Shown: positions 11,062-22,023, numbered from the stretch's first letter. The stretch: DNA of 64,000 nucleotides from Luzula sylvatica (GCA_946800325.1 OX326957.1:27251054-27315053), one strand, 5' to 3'. Numbers and translations: made by a program. The notes: generated from the sequence alone by a model not told the origin.

Positions 11062-12400
11062 AGCGTCGTTTAATTCTGAACGCTTTTAATTGTTCCACTT
11101 TGACAGATTAAAGCATTTCAAAAGCACTTTCACGGAAAAATACAAATTATTATATAGGAAATATAAATTTAATTAAAAATATATACAAAATGTTATGTAC
11201 ATAAAAAAAAATACAACATGTAAATAATGAATTTGTTATATTTTTTTAAAAAGATACATGATAAATGTTAAAAAATATATCATATATACATAAAATAAAT
11301 CATACATATAAAAGGATATATAACATATAATATATTTTTTAAAAATGCTTCTTGTAGCTAAAACAATATAAGATGCATCCAAAAATTATAAAAATGTAAG
11401 ATATAAGATAAGATACGTCTAAAAATTATAAAATTGAGAAATGTTATTATGCCCCTCAAATGTGAAAAAAGGTTCATGATACCTTAATCGGAGATATAAT
11501 CATCGGTCAATCAATTACCATCTCAACCATTTTTTTAATCCATGAGGTGCTCCGAACTCATTCGAGAGAACCCTCCAATTGACAAGATTTTCAAAATCCA
11601 TAAAATTGAAATCCATGTTAATTATCAAATATAATATTTAACAAATAATTAATGACATTATTTTAAAATTGCATTATTTCTATACATGTAATTAATTACA
11701 TAAAAGTTAAAATTTTAATGATTGGCATGTATATTTGGTTTCGATGTATATTAATCAACATAATTTCGGAAAATTAAGAGAATAATTAGTAAAATGTGCA
11801 ATAATTAAATTCGAAAAATTTAGTAATAATTAACACTTTATAATTTTAACAAATTGACAATCATGTATATAAGTTGTTAAACTAATAGGTTTTTTTGACT
11901 GTCAATTATAATTTACTAACTTACGAATCCTTTATTTTATACATATATTTATGCAATCTCCTCATTTTACGTCATCACAATCATTTCAACAAATAGATTA
12001 CGATATGTAGTAAAATACGAACAATGGATTAGTTATTAATTTTTTATGATTATATTTTATTTGTAGATATTTATATGTTCATTATTAAACACATAGTTTT
12101 AAATAATTTTAGAGGGCCACATCACCGATTGTATTTAATTTTTAAATCATTTCACATTATGTTACATGATCAAATGTGAAAAATAAATATCTAACATTGA
12201 TTAATTAATATATAATATCATAAAACATATATCAAATTTTATTAATATTTTATTAAATATAAGTTTTTAAAATTATGAAATATATTCACTTGAATTTTAT
12301 CTTTATTTTGAGTAATATATTATTATGTATCCAATTTTTTTCTCTAGTTTAAAGTTATGAAAATAATTATGTAAAAAAACGTTTTGCCCTATATATAAGA
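11062..12400. other. AT-rich DNA without recognisable genes
   Basis: Very AT-rich, non-coding, and nearly collinear with 51730-53720 of copy B. I see no RNA gene, TIR pair or open frame worth calling. Confidence 0.5.
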
Positions 12401-13333
12401 TATGGATCACCAAAAGACACATCTAGAAAAAACTGTATTTCAAAACTCCGAAAACTGTTTGCACCATTTCACTAATCTGTATGAACGAAAATGATAAATT
12501 ATTCAAAAAAAAATATATATAGGTTAAACTACTAGATAATCTAATTTTCTATCTAACCCAATTTGACCCAATCCAATTAGAGTTGGGATGACAAAGTTAT
12601 GACAGTTTTACTAAAATTGTGTAAAAATGTCACATCATTTCGGAATTCCATTAGAACAAAAACAATAAATCGTTCAAATGTAAAATGAATATTCATGGAA
12701 GTTATAAATAATCTCATTACATACCCAATCCAATTTGGACGGTCCAGGACCATCCAAATCGGAGTTAGTACGTGAAAGTTATTGCAGTTTTACTAAAACA
12801 TGTTTCTGCTGAATTTTCTGGTTTTTGTTTTATTCTTAATACAATCATTTCTTGATCCATATATGAATTGTTTCGTTACAGTTTTCATAGCCGGCTTAAT
12901 AAATAATCCTCCAGATATGAAGACCCACACAATTACATGTCACTCTTCAGCATGTCTTAAACATACCTTAGAAGTGGGGGAACAAATCTGAAAAGATTCG
13001 ACGAAGTGAAATTTTCCAAGACCCTCTGACTAGTGCACAAATACAACCTAGCATCGGAACTCCATAACCTAGCGTTCCGACGCTATTAAGGAAAATCTTG
13101 GTTTTTCCTGATATCGTCCAGACTCTACAACCTAGCGTCCGGACGCTAAATCCATTTTCTATGGCCCATAGTGCAATCTTAGCCCAGACTCAGCCCACTT
13201 TTCAGGGGAGCTTCTGGGACGCTCCTTCCTTTCCGGGGGGGGGGGGGGGGGGGGGTAAATTTAGACATAATTAGCGGAATCATGGCTGGTGGTTGTTGCT
13301 CCTCCCTATAAATAAGGAAGCACCCCTTCTTCA
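12400..13333 (+). mobile_element. LTR fragment with U3-like palindromes and TATA (copy A)
   Basis: Contains blocks (CTAACCCAATTTGACCC; GACAAAGTTATGACAGTTTT) found again in the U3 of the solo LTR at 40306-41328. It also has palindromes such as TAGCGTCCGGACGCTA (~13131-13146) and TAGCGTTCCGACGCTA, then a plus-strand TATA (CCTATAAATAAGG, ~13303). A run of 21 G lies at 13235-13255, against GGGGGC in copy B. Sequence continues straight into an oppositely oriented LTR at 13334. The short open frame at 12800 is not a gene. Confidence 0.5.
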
Positions 13334-13786
13334 AGTTGGGAAATCGCCGGTCCCGCGCCCCGCGTTCAGCACAGCGGAGGAGGGACGCGGTGTCTTTCCT
13401 AAAAACTGGATCACGCCGTCGATTCGATCTTCGAATTCGGAAGAATATGCAACCATACCTTACCAAATTGATGGTGAACGAAGGGTTGAAGCACTTCTTC
13501 CTTCTTGTTTTCCACTCCATTCGAAGTCTTTCATCCGTCGTGCTTTCCATCGTGCTTTCGATTCCGACAACGCGTGCGTCCCATTCCCACACGACTCGAC
13601 ACCGTCAAACACGTACTTCTCCTTTAGGGTAAACCAAAATAATTTCAGTTTGATCTCAATCCGAGAGTCACAAGTGTCACTTCTCTACTCATATCCATCG
13701 TGAGTTGTGGTATATCGGTTACAAACTTGTCTGCCTAGATGATACATGCGTACACTTGCTTAATCACGATTCGGTATTCTCCAATG
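13334..13786 (-). mobile_element. Truncated copia-type LTR (copy A)
   Basis: Begins GTTGGGAAATCGCC, the left end of the minus-oriented LTR family (TGTTGGGAATCG...). It matches the first ~440 bp of 54636-55555 in copy B, including the GTGAGTTGTGG..CTGCCTAGA block. It is cut off at TCGGTATTCT, where unrelated AT-rich DNA begins. Confidence 0.75.
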
Positions 13787-15420
13787 TTTTATTTCCTAAT
13801 ACTCTTATGAATGATCTTAAAAACAAACGGACAAAAATACCCTTCTATTTTCAAATTTAATAATTAAAAATATATTTTTATTATTTTTTATTAATTTTAT
13901 TACTTTTAAGAAAATTCATAAACATTTTTAACATGCAGTGATTACAAAAAAAAATATAATAATTACAAATTGAGTTTATATAATTTTAATATTTCATTTA
14001 TTATGTTTGAAAAAATAACATCGGGCAATAATAAAATAAACAATAATAAATAAACATGTTGAAAATATATTGATAGAAAAATATCGGTTTAAACATCTGG
14101 TTTTTTTTTATTTTCATTCTCTTTTTATTTATTTCTTTAATAGTTTCATTATATTTTATTTTTCAAATATTTGGAATGTGTTTTTGTAATATTGTTGTTC
14201 GTTTTATTATTATTTTATGTTAGTTTTGCAAAGAAAAAATGCAAAGGTCAAAATGTTAAAATTATGTAAATAAAATATATAATAACTTTTTTAAAATTAT
14301 TATATGGTACCAAAATTTAGGACCTTATTAACATTATTAAAAAATAACATGTACATATGTAAATTATTAAAATTTGATGACATGGAGCGACCAAATGAGA
14401 GAAATTTTCTTAACTTTATACATGTACAAAATTATACTACCGAAATATAAATTAAAATGTAAAAAAGGACTGAAATGTAAATAAAAAATGACAAAAATGT
14501 TAATAAAAAGGACCAAAATATAAACTTAAATTAAAAAGGACCAAAATATAAATAAAAAGGGCCAAATTGTAAATTCAAAAATATAAAAAAGTACCGAAAT
14601 GTAAATAAAAGAGGATCAAAATATAAATAAAAAGAACAAAAATGTAAATTTTTAAAGTAAAAAGGACCAAAATTTAATAAAAAGGACCAAAATATAAATT
14701 AAATTTTTTTTTTTACAAAAAAACTCCTGATGACGTGGCCTCATGTATGAGTTCCATTTCTTCCAATTTTATACATAAGTATAATTATTTATCGAGGAAA
14801 AAAAATTGCCCAGTGAATTTTGAACCCTCGCGATTAGGATGGATATCCTATCCTATTGTGCTTTATATTGTTCTTGAATATTTATAACATATAGACACAT
14901 GTTAATTTGTAGTGCGTTTCTGCAAAAAATAAATGGTCATTAATCATGGATAAAACCCATGATTTTGATTTGTTGAAAGCAAGACACACAACTTAACCAC
15001 CCTGCCAAATGGTGTTTGTTTATTAATAGTTAATTTTTGTTCTCAAGTATAAAAATTACACGTGTCAATTTTTTTGTGGGTTTCATTAAATCTTTAAATA
15101 GAGAAGTAAGTATTAATTAATTTAAGAATTATGACATTTTTTACTACATAAAATAACTCGTCACATTTTCCAAAGAGTTCGAAGTTTGAAACGGCATTCA
15201 AATTGTGAATCTGATAGATGTTTTGAAACGTCTGGTATTTTTCTGCAATCACTCAAAGGAATTTGTAAAGACTAAAGAAAGATTTTCCCACACGTGATAT
15301 TTTTTTCTTTTAAGAGTAAAAAAAAATTCAATACAAGAACAAAAAAATCATAATCAGGTGAAATAGATATTTTTCTGTACTAATTTTATATGTTTCAAAA
15401 GTCTGTCAAATTCATGAATA
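13787..15420. other. AT-rich DNA; degenerate AAAAAGGACCAAAATATAAA repeat
   Basis: No gene. Between about 14455 and 14700 a degenerate tandem of ~20-25 bp units (AAAAAGGACCAAAATATAAA and variants) is visible. The rest is low-complexity AT-rich sequence. Confidence 0.5.
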
Positions 15421-15927
15421 TATTATTTACTCAAAAAGATGTATATATTTTTTTTATTTGTGGAAGTTCTGATTGTAAAATGTTTAGGATTTTAAGTTCT
15501 ATTCACTGGAGAGAATATATCTTAATTAAATACAAGAAATCTACTTGATTTCAATTTAGAAATCATCAACTAAATAAAATTGTCATTGTCATTATTATTA
15601 TTATAATGATATTACCTGTTTTTAATATTAATTGACTTGTAAAATTAATTGTCATTGCCATTATTACTTGTTTAGGGTTTTTTAATTGTCATTGTCATTA
15701 TTACAAAACTTCTATAAACTCAACATGTAAAATTTACAAAAGAGGAAATCAAAATATAAATCATAACCAATTGACACGGTACCAATTACATGAGCAAGAA
15801 ATGTTAATTTTCCCATGCAATAAAATTAGGAGAAACAAAATCTCTAACAAGAAATAAAACTACAATAAATTGGTGTCGACCCAACAAATCAAAATGGACC
15901 AAAAAAGAGAGTATCGATTTAGGCGGT

Positions 15928-16033
15928 ACCAATTAGGCGATCTAGGTGGTACCAAATACACGGGCATGAAGAGGAGGGCCACCAATTAGGCGATCTAGGT
16001 GGTACCAAATACACGGGCATGAAAAGGAGGGCC
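15928..16033. repeat. 53-bp tandem duplication
   Basis: ACCAATTAGGCGATCTAGG starts at 15928 and again at 15981. The two units are nearly identical through ACACGGGCATGAA. No open frame uses it. Confidence 0.8.
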
Positions 16034-16319
16034 AGGGCAAAAAAATGAGTTGATCCGACAAACTGGTACGAGCCCTAACACGAAGCACATCAGTACAGGG
16101 ACGGAACCAGGACGGAATAATAGGGGGGGGGGCCGAAATGATAGGGGGGGCCGAGAACGAATAATTTAATACAATTTTTAACCTATAAATTATAATAACA
16201 TATATAATTTCTCTATATATACATTCGTGTGTAATTTCATGGGGTGTATAATGGCCATGTTTGGGGAAATAAATCGAGAATACATGTACGGTGTACAACC
16301 TCTTGTAGTGGGGTCCAGG

Positions 16320-16918
16320 TAGGGGTGTCAACGGTTCGGATCCGGTTCGGATAGTGGTCATACCAGATCCATATCCATATTGTCGGATCCGGATACGGTT
16401 CGGATAATAAACGGATACGGATACGGTTCGGATATTGTCGGATACGGATACGGATACGGTTCTGTTTCGGATATTAAAACGGATACTATGTTATTATAAC
16501 GTAACTTACTTTTTAACTATAAATATATATAATTTTTGACATGAACGATAAATATGATTATATTTAAACATAATTTTACGATTGTGAGTTAAATCACTTA
16601 TAAATCATTAATTTGTATATGATTTTTCAACTAATATCAAATATAATACATAAAATAATATGTAATATGAGTATCCGGATCCGGTTTCGGATACTCGAAT
16701 CTAGTTTCGAGTATCCGGATCCTAAAAATACTCGGATCCGGAACACGGATCCGGTTCCCGCACCAAAACCGAATGTCGAATCCGGTTCCGGATCTTAAAA
16801 TTAGCAACCAGATTCATATCCGGATCCACTCGGATTCGGATATTTTTTTCGAATCCGGATATTTTTTCGGGTACGGTTCGGGTCGGTTCGGACAATAACC
16901 ACACCATTGACATCCCTA
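16320..16918. mobile_element. hAT-type non-autonomous element, 599 bp, TSD GGTCCAGG
   Basis: TIR TAGGGGTGTCAACGGTTCGG at left, and TAGGGATGTCAATGGTG from the right end. Perfect 8-bp duplication GGTCCAGG at 16312-16319 and 16919-16926. The interior is rich in CGGATCCGG and CGGATACGGATACGG motifs. No transposase. It is related to the elements at 9095 and 48814. Confidence 0.9.
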
Positions 16919-17524
16919 GGTCCAGGTCTAACCCAAAGTGCTTTGGACAATGATTCGTCCAAAGTACTTCATAATTATCATATTTTAATGTAATTTTGAT
17001 TGATTTTTTTATCATATTTAAGACTCACAAGATAATATTACATAAATATTTAATTTTAAAAAAAAAAAAATTGTACAATTTAATATGATTTTTGTTAATA
17101 TAATTTTTTTTGTAATTTTAAAATAATATAAGGTTTTAAATATAAATTTGTGTTATAAGAATTATTAGCCATCAAATTTTAAATCCTGCGAATATAAAAG
17201 CGCATTGGACGGATTCTTGTCCAAAACCCTTTGGACAAGACCCGGACCCCTTGTAGTGATTGTAGCGCCAGTAGCAGGATCGGGGCTTGCCCAAAGCTCT
17301 TTGGGCAAGAGAGTCGCCCCAACATCTTATTGGCCGTAGGATGAAATCAAGATGCATCTTTGTCTGATCACAATTAACTCTCCTTTTAACGTTCCCGTTT
17401 GACAAAAATGGAAAAAAGAAAAAAAAGACAAAAACGATGAAAGAAAGAGAGCTCTGTTATCTCATTTCTCCGCACCTCCATGTTCTCCATTTCTCTCCGG
17501 CACATCATCTTCGGCAACGCCACG
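16919..17524. other. Non-coding DNA with strong hairpins
   Basis: Two nearly perfect palindromes: CTTGTCCAAA/TTTGGACAAG at 17216-17239 (4-base loop) and CTTGCCCAAAG/CTTTGGGCAAG at 17286-17309 (2-base loop). A related ACCCAAAGTGCTTTGGACAA lies near 16931, and a third version is at 27270-27293. They may be ends or internal hairpins of a fold-back element. I see no gene. Confidence 0.6.
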
Positions 17525-18163
17525 TGAAATCCTCCTTCACACAGTATCTTTTATCTTCTTATCCAAGAATTGCGCTCACTTGTCGTTCCGACAATTCCTA
17601 ACTTTAAGCATGTCGTTAATCTTAATGATTATCAGTCCTCCTCCTTTAAACCGTAACCTTGGTATTCACTTCATCTATTCCTTCGTTTTCTCAATTTTCC
17701 AGTTGGTACTGGTGTTGTTTTTAGACTGATACCAGAGCCTATCAATTCACCCGCTGTACCAGATAAAAAGCAACATACTATCAAATATCAATCCAATTAC
17801 AAATTTCATATATTTGAGAATTGTTATGCAGGGAAAAGAAAACTATAAGAATCAACATCTGACAATTTCATCAATACATGGCATATGGACTCGAAAATAA
17901 TTTAAGAATACATCTAGAACTCATAATAGTAATGATAAAAGAAATCACCAATAAATTAAAAGCAACAAAAATACACAAATCCATCCTTGAGTAATATTAA
18001 TCTGTCAAATCTCTCTATTTTGTATCCAACTAATTACATTACATTACACATATTTGTACAAGTTACTGCTAAGAAGTACAAGAAAAGCCAAATCATACTT
18101 TCTTGACGAAGAAATGCCTCTTGTTGCTGCACATCAATCTTAGCCACCACTACCAGCCATATT

Positions 18164-19529
18164 TTTTTTTTTGAAAATAGTAAACATTGTTTACTATATT
18201 TTTCATTAAACAAGAAAAGAAAAAAGAAAAAATTACATCTTTAAAAAGAAACAAAAAATCAAAACCCTAATACAAATTTAGGATTTTCTAGTCGTTGATT
18301 CCATTTGACGCCGTCTTGCGTTTTCTCTATGCCAGCCCTTCTATCGACATGTTTCTTTGGCCTTTTGCCCGTCGAAAAATTCTTTTCATATCGATCGAGA
18401 AATTTCAAACATACCGAAACCATGGTCAAATTGAAGGTTTGTCTCCAATCGATGGCTTATTTTCCTTGACAATCCGTCTAAAAGATTTGAGGCCTTCGTT
18501 GCCGTTGAAGCTTGAAAGCGAGGTCGTAGCCGCTGTTGCCGTTGTCACCTCGTGACCCGTTGCAGCCGTGGTCAATAGTCTTCGCGTGACCGAGAACGTC
18601 GCTACCGAGATTTGGCATGTTAGGAAATGAGCCCAAGTAAGAGATAGAGAGAGGAATTGAACGGATTGGGAGCTCCTTCCGTTCACGTCATTGGGTCCCG
18701 CTGTCAGGAGACGACGAGGATGGGGGACCAACTGCCGGGAGAAGAGATGCACTGCTCTTCGCTGCCAGGAGACGACATGGACGTCCTGTTGCTGGCACGA
18801 CGAGGCGAGCCTTGCTGCTGGCACAAACCACACAATTGTCTCAATTTTTGCCTCAATTCGCCCCGATTCTTGCCTCATTTGTTGCCACAGTTGTCGCCTC
18901 CGTTGTTGGCACAATTGTCGCTTCAATTGCTGCCTCGACTGGTCTCAGTCGGCTTGCTCGCTGCGCTGTGCTGCTTCCAATGCTGGTTGCTAGCTGCGCC
19001 GCCTCCGACGCTGCTTGCTCGTAGTGTTGCGCTGCTTGCTCGCTGCGCTGTGTTGCTTGCTGTGCTGCTCCCGCCTTCCATCAATTTAGAGAGGTAAAAG
19101 AAAGGATGAGGGGATGAGTCTCTGAGAAAGGGATTAGGTATAGTGGCCATTTCTGCTTGGCCACAAGCTACCAGTTTGTCATCGAACTTCGTTGTCTCGA
19201 TGGTTTCGTGTGTGGGAAGGCAGAGGATGGGGGTTAGGGCGTGGGTCCGACGGAGTGGGGATAGAGGCAGGGGAGGGGAGGGGGAGGAGAGGAGGTGTAG
19301 GGGAGCGGGATATGGGAGGGAAAGGAGAGGCGGTCGAGTTGATAGAGATGAATAGGGGAAGGTCGGGGGTGGGGGTGGGGGTGGGGGTGGGGGTAGAGGC
19401 GGCGCCTCCACCCCAGTTTGAACACTTTTTTTTTGTTCTCTTCGCTCTTCTAGGGTTTGGGAGGAGAGATGAGAAAAAGAATGATTGGGGGTCAATGAAT
19501 TTAATTCGCTCTTCGCTCTTTTTTTTGTT
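18164..19529 (-). mobile_element. Poly(A)-type retroposed sequence, 1366 bp, 16-bp TSD
   Basis: A 16-bp duplication CACTACCAGCCATATT lies at 18148-18163 and 19530-19545. The second copy of the local duplication keeps the empty site near 26523. The left end is a T-run, so the inserted strand is minus with a 3' poly(A). Its 5' part contains AAACCCTAGAAGAGCG, a (GGGGGT)5 tract on the plus strand (~19364-19393) and proline-coding low complexity. Minus-strand frames at 19495-18923 and 18926-18426 are open but low-complexity and lack a convincing ATG. It could be a processed retrocopy of a host transcript or a non-autonomous LINE derivative. I do not recognise the parent. Confidence 0.7.
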
Positions 19530-19716
19530 CACTACCAGCCATATTAACAACATGGGAAACAAAACAGAGAAAAATAATTTAATTTATGAATAATTCACCA
19601 AATGCCCGATTATATTGTATTGATTTTGGGATTAAATACATAGTTTTGCAAAAGCAACATTGCTTATAAAATCTAATTCACTCATTACTAGAAACTAAAA
19701 TATGTGTTTTGATGCA

Positions 19717-19764
19717 GATTGATGAATACTTTGAGAAAGATGAAAAATGCATTCAGGATAATTT
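19717..19764 (+). pseudogene. Exon-like fragment in the local duplication
   Basis: TTTTGATGCAG|ATT opens a 48-base frame reading IDEYFEKDEKCIQDNL before a GTATATTTG donor-like site. A second candidate exon ends at 19867 (CAAGCTCAG|GTAAGAG). Both recur in the second copy (26713-26760 and ~26863). They look like exons of a captured or truncated gene. I do not recognise the protein and no full gene surrounds them. Confidence 0.35.
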
Positions 19765-19965
19765 GGTATATTTGCTAGCACTTCATCTTTTTCTTCTATT
19801 CATGTTCTAATATTTTGAGTTCCACTTCTAAATGATTGGGGGTCAATGATACCGATCAAGCTCAGGTAAGAGTGGTTGAACTAAGCTTACAAGAACTTCA
19901 TTTTTTAAGTAAAAACACGTAAAATTTTGAGATCTAGGTAACATGAAATTATTTTAATTTTCACC

Positions 19966-20518
19966 AATTAATGTTTGATTTGGGGGATATTGATATACAT
20001 GCATATGGAAATACATGTATATCACTATCCATGTATTTGGTAATCCATGTGAGTTGTTTGATTTGTTGTATTTTGAAATCATGTATATCAAATCACTTGT
20101 TTGATTCTTTGGTACAAAATCCAGGATTTGAATATTATATTTATATTATTTTATTGTATAATAAAATATTGTATTATATTATAATATTATATAATATTAT
20201 ATTACTTCAATTCTTATTATATAATATAATATATTATTATAATATAACATTATATAATTTAATATAATATTATATGTATGTCACTTAATTCTTATTATAT
20301 AATATAATATAATGTAATATTATATTACTTTAATTTATTTATATTAGATTAGATTAGATTAGATTATTTATATTGTTTTATATTATATTATATATATTTT
20401 ATGATGTTATCTGATGTTATATTATATTATATTGTTTTATATTATACTATATTATATTGGTTTATATTATATTACATTATATTACATTATATTATAATGT
20501 TTTATATTATATTATATA
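19966..20518. repeat. AT microsatellite-like DNA
   Basis: Mostly TATTATATTATA-type sequence, with a short AGATT repeat near 20346-20364. It is the target into which the MULE inserted. Open frames here are low-complexity. Confidence 0.7.
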
Positions 20519-20757
20519 GGAAAAAGTCTGATTTTGCCCCCCAACAATTACCAAAATGTTCAAGTTGCCCTCTCACTTTTTTTTGCGCGTTTTTGCCCCC
20601 CTAAACTTATCTATTTTGTTCGTTTTGCCCCCTTCCGTCAAATAAATGGTGCCCCCTGTTAAATGACCGTTAAATGATGATATTTTATACATATTTTAAC
20701 CCAACCCGTTAGGTCATTTAACCCGACCCGTCACTTAAACCCACTTAAACCCCTCTC

Positions 20758-20761
<4 letters not shown>

Positions 20762-20814
<53 letters not shown>

Positions 20815-20827
20815 TGTGTGTGTGTGT

Positions 20828-20914
<87 letters not shown>
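20762..20914. repeat. (CT)n/(GC)n/(GT)n microsatellite
   Basis: (CT) tracts at ~20762-20801 and ~20832-20911, with CG and GT dinucleotide runs between and after them. This lies just inside the left TIR, mirroring the GA-rich stretch inside the right TIR (24890-24995). ORFs through it are artefacts. Confidence 0.9.
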
Positions 20915-20922
<8 letters not shown>

Positions 20923-21069
20923 CGTGCTTCGCGCCTCTCTCTCGAGTCGACAAGCTAGGTCTTCGCGCTGGATCCCTTCGTGCCAACAAGCTAAGCCAGT
21001 CCTCTCTCGCGACATTCTCTCTCTCGCGCGACTCTCTCTCTCCTGGTCTCGCGACTCTCTCTCTCTCTC

Positions 21070-21690
21070 CTGGTCTCGCGATTTAGGGTTTAGGGTTTCG
21101 ATTTTGTTTAGCAGATTTATTGCCAGTTAATTAGGGTTTCAATTAGGCTTTTAATTAGGGTTTTAATTTCAATTTTCAGATTTCAATTTTCAGATTTCAA
21201 TTTCAGATTTCAATTTCAATTTTGTTTCAGATTTCATATTTAAATTAGGGTTTTAATTTCAGATTTCAATTTTGTTTCAATTTCAGATTTAAATTAGGGT
21301 TCGGATTTCAATTTCAATTTTCAGATTTTCAGATTTAATTTAGGGTTCAGATTTAAATTAGGGTTCCAATTTAAATTTTCAGATTTCAATTTCAATTTTG
21401 TTTCAGATTTCAGATTTCAGATTCAATTTAATTTAATTTCAGATTTCAGATTGAATTGAATTGAATTTCAGATTTAATTTAATTTAATTTAATGTCAGAT
21501 TCAATTTAATTTAATTTAATTTCAGATTCAGATTTCAATTTCAGATTCAATTTCAGATTTAATTTCAGATTTCAATTTCATATTTCAATTTCATATTTCA
21601 ATTTCAATTTTCAGATTTAATTTAATTTCAATTTAATTTAATTTAATTTAATTTCAGATTCAATTTAATTTAATTTAATTTAATTTCAGA
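21070..21690 (+). repeat. TTTCAGATTTCAATTT-type low-complexity leader
   Basis: About 600 bp built from ATTTCAG, AATTTAATTT and AATTAGGGTTT words, upstream of the small gene. Two TTTAGGG units near 21084 are telomere-like but too few to mean anything. Many T-rich stretches ending in CAG resemble 3' splice acceptors. No open reading frame. Confidence 0.75.
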
Positions 21691-21699
21691 TTTAAGATT

Positions 21700-22023
21700 A
21701 TGGCAAAAGAAGGATTCTACGTCGATTTTGTTGGTAAAAGACCCGGTATTTACGACAATTGGGCGTCATGCAACGATCAAGTTTGCGGTTATTCGCGCTT
21801 GACATTCAAAAAGTATTCGTCGAGGAAAGAAGCCGATGATGCTTGGATGAGGTACTCAAATATCGACAATTGGGCGTCGAGGAAAGAAGTTGACGATGAT
21901 AGTGACAAAAGGGGGTATAGGAAAGAAGCCGTCGAGAAAAATAACAACAATAATAGGGTAATATTTGGAGTAATATTTATGTTAATATTGATGTATGGAT
22001 TAATGTATGGTTTAATGTATTAA
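21700..22023 (+). CDS. Small MULE-borne protein: RNase H1-type hybrid-binding domain plus hydrophobic tail
   Basis: 107 aa. Residues 6-49 fit the RNase H1 N-terminal/Cauli_VI domain (PF01693): FYVDFVGKRPGIY, then W21, QVCGY (27-31) and FKKY (36-39). The aromatic, Trp and Lys-Lys positions used for RNA-DNA hybrid binding in RNase H1 are present. A partial repeat (DNWAS..RKE) follows at 56-63, then an acidic/basic stretch and Asn run (81-85). Residues 87-107 are hydrophobic and could span a membrane. No RNase H catalytic domain follows. The gene is inside the MULE, convergent with the transposase, in the place mudrB takes in MuDR. Start chosen as the first ATG after the repetitive leader. The domain call is from pattern. 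Function is unknown, with nucleic-acid binding the likeliest. Confidence 0.72.
   Translation: MAKEGFYVDFVGKRPGIYDNWASCNDQVCGYSRLTFKKYSSRKEADDAWMRYSNIDNWASRKEVDDDSDKRGYRKEAVEKNNNNNRVIFGVIFMLILMYGLMYGLMY

Larger units (their letters stand above)
1133..13786. repeat. Copy A of a ~12.6-kb segmental duplication
   Basis: Nearly the whole stretch realigns in the same order and orientation with 39805-55076. Shared landmarks: the TTAATCATCCAAACATTTGC start, the transposase-like remnant, the P450 gene, a hAT MITE, long AT-rich DNA, and an LTR junction ending at TCGGTATTCT. Lengths agree (about 12.65 kb here, about 12.35 kb in copy B once the CACTA element is subtracted). Copy A-specific insertions are the solo LTR at 2485, the SINE at 8362, the hAT MITE at 9909 and the Mutator MITE at 10900. 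Relative to B it lacks ~1.5 kb at 10664. The right edge falls inside an LTR. Confidence 0.9.
15421..19965. repeat. Local duplication, first copy (interrupted)
   Basis: Blocks 15421-15735, 17525-18163 and 19546-19965 align in order with the continuous second copy 25586-26961. Examples are TTCTGATTGTAAAATG and GAAATCCTCCTTCACACAG. This copy carries two extra segments: 15736-17524 (with a hAT element) and 18164-19529 (a retroposon). Shared exon-like pieces suggest a duplicated gene fragment. Confidence 0.8.

Noticed and set aside
12800..12991. 63-aa hydrophobic open frame conserved in both copies
   Set aside because: Lies within LTR-like sequence. The hydrophobic reading comes from T-rich DNA.
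16118..16155. G-runs as a regulatory quadruplex
   Set aside because: Only two homopolymer runs (about 10 and 8 G) in non-coding DNA; no supporting context.
18657..19097. Plus-strand 146-aa frame in the retroposon
   Set aside because: Antisense to the retroposon's poly(A) strand, low-complexity Cys/Leu content, no domain.
21081..21100. TTTAGGGTTTAGGG telomere-like motif
   Set aside because: Only two units within a larger AATTAGGGTTT-rich low-complexity leader.
20731..21130. Open frames of Ser-Leu or Arg-Glu repeats
   Set aside because: Direct translation of the (CT)n/(GA)n microsatellite.
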